Source: Pararge aegeria (taxonomy: Eukaryota > Arthropoda > Insecta > Lepidoptera > Nymphalidae). Taken from it: a stretch of 64,000 nt of DNA. The position numbers and the translations under genes were made by a program. Location: the NCBI RefSeq assembly GCF_905163445.1, contig NC_053189.1, positions 11,178,001 through 11,242,000 of the forward strand, in the 5' to 3' direction. The first letter of the stretch is position 1; each line of letters starts with the position of its first letter. Below the pieces are notes generated by a model. It searched no databases. It was not told where the DNA came from and saw only the letters and a program-made list of their open reading frames with translations. Shown one piece after another: positions 61,128 through 64,000 of the stretch.

Positions 61128-61400
61128 CACATCAACCGATTGACGTCCACTGCTTGACAAAGGTCTTCTGTGGGGAGTTCCAAATAATAATAATAATGTC
61201 ATTCGTCCATCTTGTTGGGGGGTCTACAACTGCATCTATCAGTGCGAGGACACCGGTTCCGCACCTTCGGACCCCAACATCCAGCGATTCTCCGAGCTAT
61301 GTGTTCCGCCAATTGCCAATGAAACTACGCGAATCGTTGAGCAATGTCGGTAACGCGGATCTCCTCTTTTCTGATTTGATGTCGTAGATATACCCGAAGC
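61128..61400 (-). pseudogene. RTE-type LINE 3' end remnant
   Basis: On the + strand: CATCAACCGATTGACGTCCA, CTGCTTGACAAAGGTCTTCT, then TCGTCCATCTTGTTGGGGGG. The reverse strand encodes DPPTRWTNDI, the usual C-terminus (GRPPTRW.DD.) of RTE ORF2, and further in LGESLDVGVRR. An (AAT)n insertion and a stop interrupt it. 61401-61957 has no gene. Confidence 0.8.
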
Positions 61401-61957
61401 AAAGCTCACTTCATCGGCCGCAATTATTTTATTAAACATTAAACGATATAGCACATTACTCATGCTGTACACGTTTCGCCAAGTTTGCCAAAGTTTATTA
61501 GATTACCACAATATCGATTTGATACATTAGGTACTGTCTGGATATTGTTAGCAAACTTTCATCTTAAGGGTTCGCGGTTTGAGTACAAGTTCATATAAAT
61601 TGATCGATTAAAAGGATACTTCAAGTATATCGGAACTCAGAAGCAAACGTTGAGTGTACTTGTTATAAGTCCCCTTAGCGTACCTAACCTCTTAATCTTG
61701 TCTGCTTGCTCTACTTTTTACATGACTGCTCGAAAAAGAAGTGTATGTTATGAGGGTTCATGATAGGTGAGTTCCTTAATTCCACCATAATTTTAACTTG
61801 CCTGGACTGTTTATGATATATATTTGGGTTTCTTACTGTCTGATTCCGGGTGACACTGGCACACTGTAAACGGCGGGTCTATGGCACCGTTTTTACATGG
61901 GAAAATTAGTGTTGTGTTTGATAACCATGTATTTTATTTACGTATCTGTTTATTAAG

Positions 61958-62412
61958 ACTGGTAGCACTTCAGCTTCCATTTCGAGTGGACCAAGATCCA
62001 TCTCTAACTTTTCGAAGCTATTTGCATTTTAAGAAATTAAACATACATAAACAAAAATAATATTACTATCATAATTTACATATAAGTAACTTAAAACTTA
62101 AAATTAATTACTATACAAAATATGCCAGGGTTGAGTGTAGCCAAGAATGCTGGCTACATTCCCACAATGAGCAGCAAGGTTGATTTTTTGCGCAGGGAAT
62201 GAACCAGTCATAAATATAACTTATCTATTAATTTTACTCACCCTTTTACAACTTGCATGGAAACATAATTCGCAAGGCAACCTGCACGCCTGAGAGTTCT
62301 TTACTTTTTTCTTGACAAAGCCGAAGTCTAGCAATATTTGGCCAGCGTGATGCACTGCATAGCCAAGAACCCTTCTCAACCTGAGTGAGGCCGGTAAAGG
62401 TTTGATAATGAT
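61958..62412 (+). mobile_element. SINE copy carrying an insertion
   Basis: Head: TAGCACTTCAGCTTCCATTT, CTCTAACTTTTCGAAGC. The body resumes at 62270 with CGCAAGGCAACCTGCACGCC and TGAGAGTTCT, and the tail is TCAACCTGAGTGAGGCCGGT, TTGATAATGATGACG. About 210 bp of unrelated sequence at 62045-62265 separates them. Confidence 0.7.
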
Positions 62413-62767
62413 GACGACTTGTTTATCGTCACGCTTCGATTTTATTTTATATACCTACATATCTATACACTGCGCCGCTAAATGAGTGCTACTAACAATA
62501 CATAAATAATAAAAGAATATCTTGTATGGTATTTTTTGAATAAAATCCAAGAAATATTGTAATAAATTTAGTATTACACCAATCTCTATACTAAATGACA
62601 GTAGTGCTATTTTTTTTGCAAAGAAAATAGTTTTGTGTTCAAAACAATTGGCAATGTTAACTACCTAAATTAGTTAGCGGAGAATGAAACGGCACTAACT
62701 ACAAGTATCTTCAAAACTTTGCTATTTACTATTTAGTTTTACCTTTAGATAAAAAAGTGCCCATACC

Positions 62768-62935
62768 TCTTACAAGTTAGCCCGCTACATCTTAGATTGC
62801 ATATTTGCTTACTATTAGGTGAGTTTGAAGTCATGGCTTCTTAACCGGTCGTAGAGTCACTACAAACAGACAGACTTGACCTTTCAAAAGTGCTTATATT
62901 AGTCCTACTCTACCTACTGAATTTTGAATTTCGAC
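62768..62935 (-). repeat. Two repeat fragments side by side
   Basis: 62768-62835 is the reverse complement of the 13393 repeat (CTTACAAGTTAGCCCGCTAC, ATCTTAGATTGCAT). 62840-62935 is a LINE 3' end in + orientation (GTAGAGTCACTACAAACAGA, AGTGCTTATATTAGTCC, TGAATTTTGAATTTCG). 62413-62767 has nothing recognised. Confidence 0.6.
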
Positions 62936-63147
62936 TTTTTTTCAAGCTTTAGCTTGTAGTGGAGTAAAGAAAAGCTTACGCGGTATTTAAAAAGTGTTTT
63001 GCAAAAAAACACGATTTTTTTGTCGAGTTGATAATGATATTCTGTGATCATTGCAATAAAACGGCGGCAAAGTATGATTATAATATAGTGCGGTAAAACT
63101 AATTCTGGATCTTACACATAAGCGTTTTACAGAATTAAAGCTTTAAA

Positions 63148-63260
63148 ATAATAATAATAACTTTATTCACCAAAAACTATTTACACATGCAGAGTAGTAT
63201 AATAAGGAGAAGAATAAACGAGCAATGAAAGTTCTGTTAGCCTCTGGTGAATCAGGTTTC
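63148..63260 (-). repeat. Retroelement 3' end with (AAT)n tail
   Basis: AAAATAATAATAATAACTTT, ATTCACCAAAAACTATTTAC and TGAATCAGGTTTCCCTTAGG look like the 3' end of a reverse-oriented LINE. Confidence 0.5.
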
Positions 63261-63419
63261 CCTTAGGCACTAGAAATGTGAACAAATTGAGTGAACAAAC
63301 ATGCAAGCTATCTGTTGATAGCTTTCATGTTATTTGTACCTACTAATAATATTTTGACTCATTGACGTAGGCATAAAACGCCAAGATAAACTTACCTTGT
63401 GAACCACCTTACATGTACC

Positions 63420-63501
63420 TACATCAATCACTCTGACACGAAGCCAGGTTGTTCGCCTAAATGGATTATAGGAAGTCGAGACCCCGCCTATGAGATGTGA
63501 G
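63420..63501. repeat. Unidentified repeat, copy 2 (inverted relative to 41909-41992)
   Basis: TACATCAATCACTC, CCAGGTTGTTCGCCTAAATG and GATTATAGGAAGTCGAG are the reverse complement of copy 1. The remaining sequence to 64000 shows no gene. Confidence 0.6.
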
Positions 63502-64000
63502 TATCAGATTTTTGTATTCTGTTTTGAATGAAAAGTTGGAATTTCGTTTATCTACATCTATCATCTATCCATTACCCATCCCATGTTTTTCAAAGTTTGG
63601 ATCATCCAAATTAAGAAAGATTCCTTTAGAGTTTTATAATATTTATAGAGTGATAATAATAAACTTAAAAAATCTCTAAAAATGCTTTTTATAAGGATTT
63701 CATTTGTATTATTGTTTAAGGATGTAGAATAGGAAATATTCTACGTAAAACTAACCCGGTATCCGGACAACGTCACGGGCACTACTATGATATACATTTT
63801 GAGATTAAGGAAAGTAGATTTCCTAAGATTAATACAGAGCTCTACATTAAGCTAGTTATGATCTCTAGAGCTCGTCAGAGTTTCTAACAGAGCCTTAAAA
63901 CTGCAAGATAACCAACTCACTGTAAGTTACGATTAATGCTACGTGCTGACTGAACCTTATAAACAAAAGTAAGAGGCAAACTTGGATCGTGAAATTTTAT

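Overview
The window is nuclear DNA from an insect, almost certainly a moth or butterfly (Lepidoptera). It is AT-rich and gene-poor. It is littered with repeats typical of lepidopteran genomes: a tRNA-derived SINE ending in a GGCCGGTAATGGGTTGAT-like tail, non-LTR retrotransposon fragments with RNase H, RTE-type and CR1/jockey-type C-terminal coding remnants, and small foldback elements. No bacterial-type operons, CRISPR arrays or rRNA genes are present.

One real protein-coding gene is visible. Nine GT-AG exons on the + strand, from 8010 to 21858, encode the mature part of a three-Ig-domain neuronal surface protein of the DIP (Dpr-interacting protein)/lachesin family. The part present is 374 residues plus a stop. 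The 5' exon(s) with start codon and signal peptide lie upstream, probably outside the window. The last exon ends in a short hydrophobic tail that fits a GPI anchor.

Layout. 1-8000: repeats, including a 5'-truncated, frame-broken LINE (820-3137, - strand) inserted into a SINE with a 13-bp target-site duplication; also a (TCCCTA)n array joined to a larger interspersed repeat. 8010-21858: the DIP-like gene. Its introns hold repeats, a SINE-tail minisatellite of 50-bp units, a foldback element and a complex non-repetitive stretch near 17.3-17.8 kb that may be regulatory. 21.9-32 kb: 3' flank, a perfect 228-bp tandem duplication, further foldback elements and SINEs. 32-51 kb: intergenic DNA in which four different islands of about 60-205 bp each recur once, in the same order and orientation. 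The series at 32.2, 34.0, 39.6 and 43.3 kb is matched at 44.5, 46.0, 48.8 and 50.6 kb. This looks like an old tandem duplication of a non-coding block of which only the constrained islands are still recognisable. 51-64 kb: LINE fragments, SINEs, hairpins and otherwise featureless AT-rich DNA.

The most interesting unexplained structure is this collinear duplicated set of non-coding islands. Next are the four-copy foldback family carrying a hammerhead-like internal motif and the SINE-derived minisatellite. All homology statements come from reading the sequence; no database search was run.
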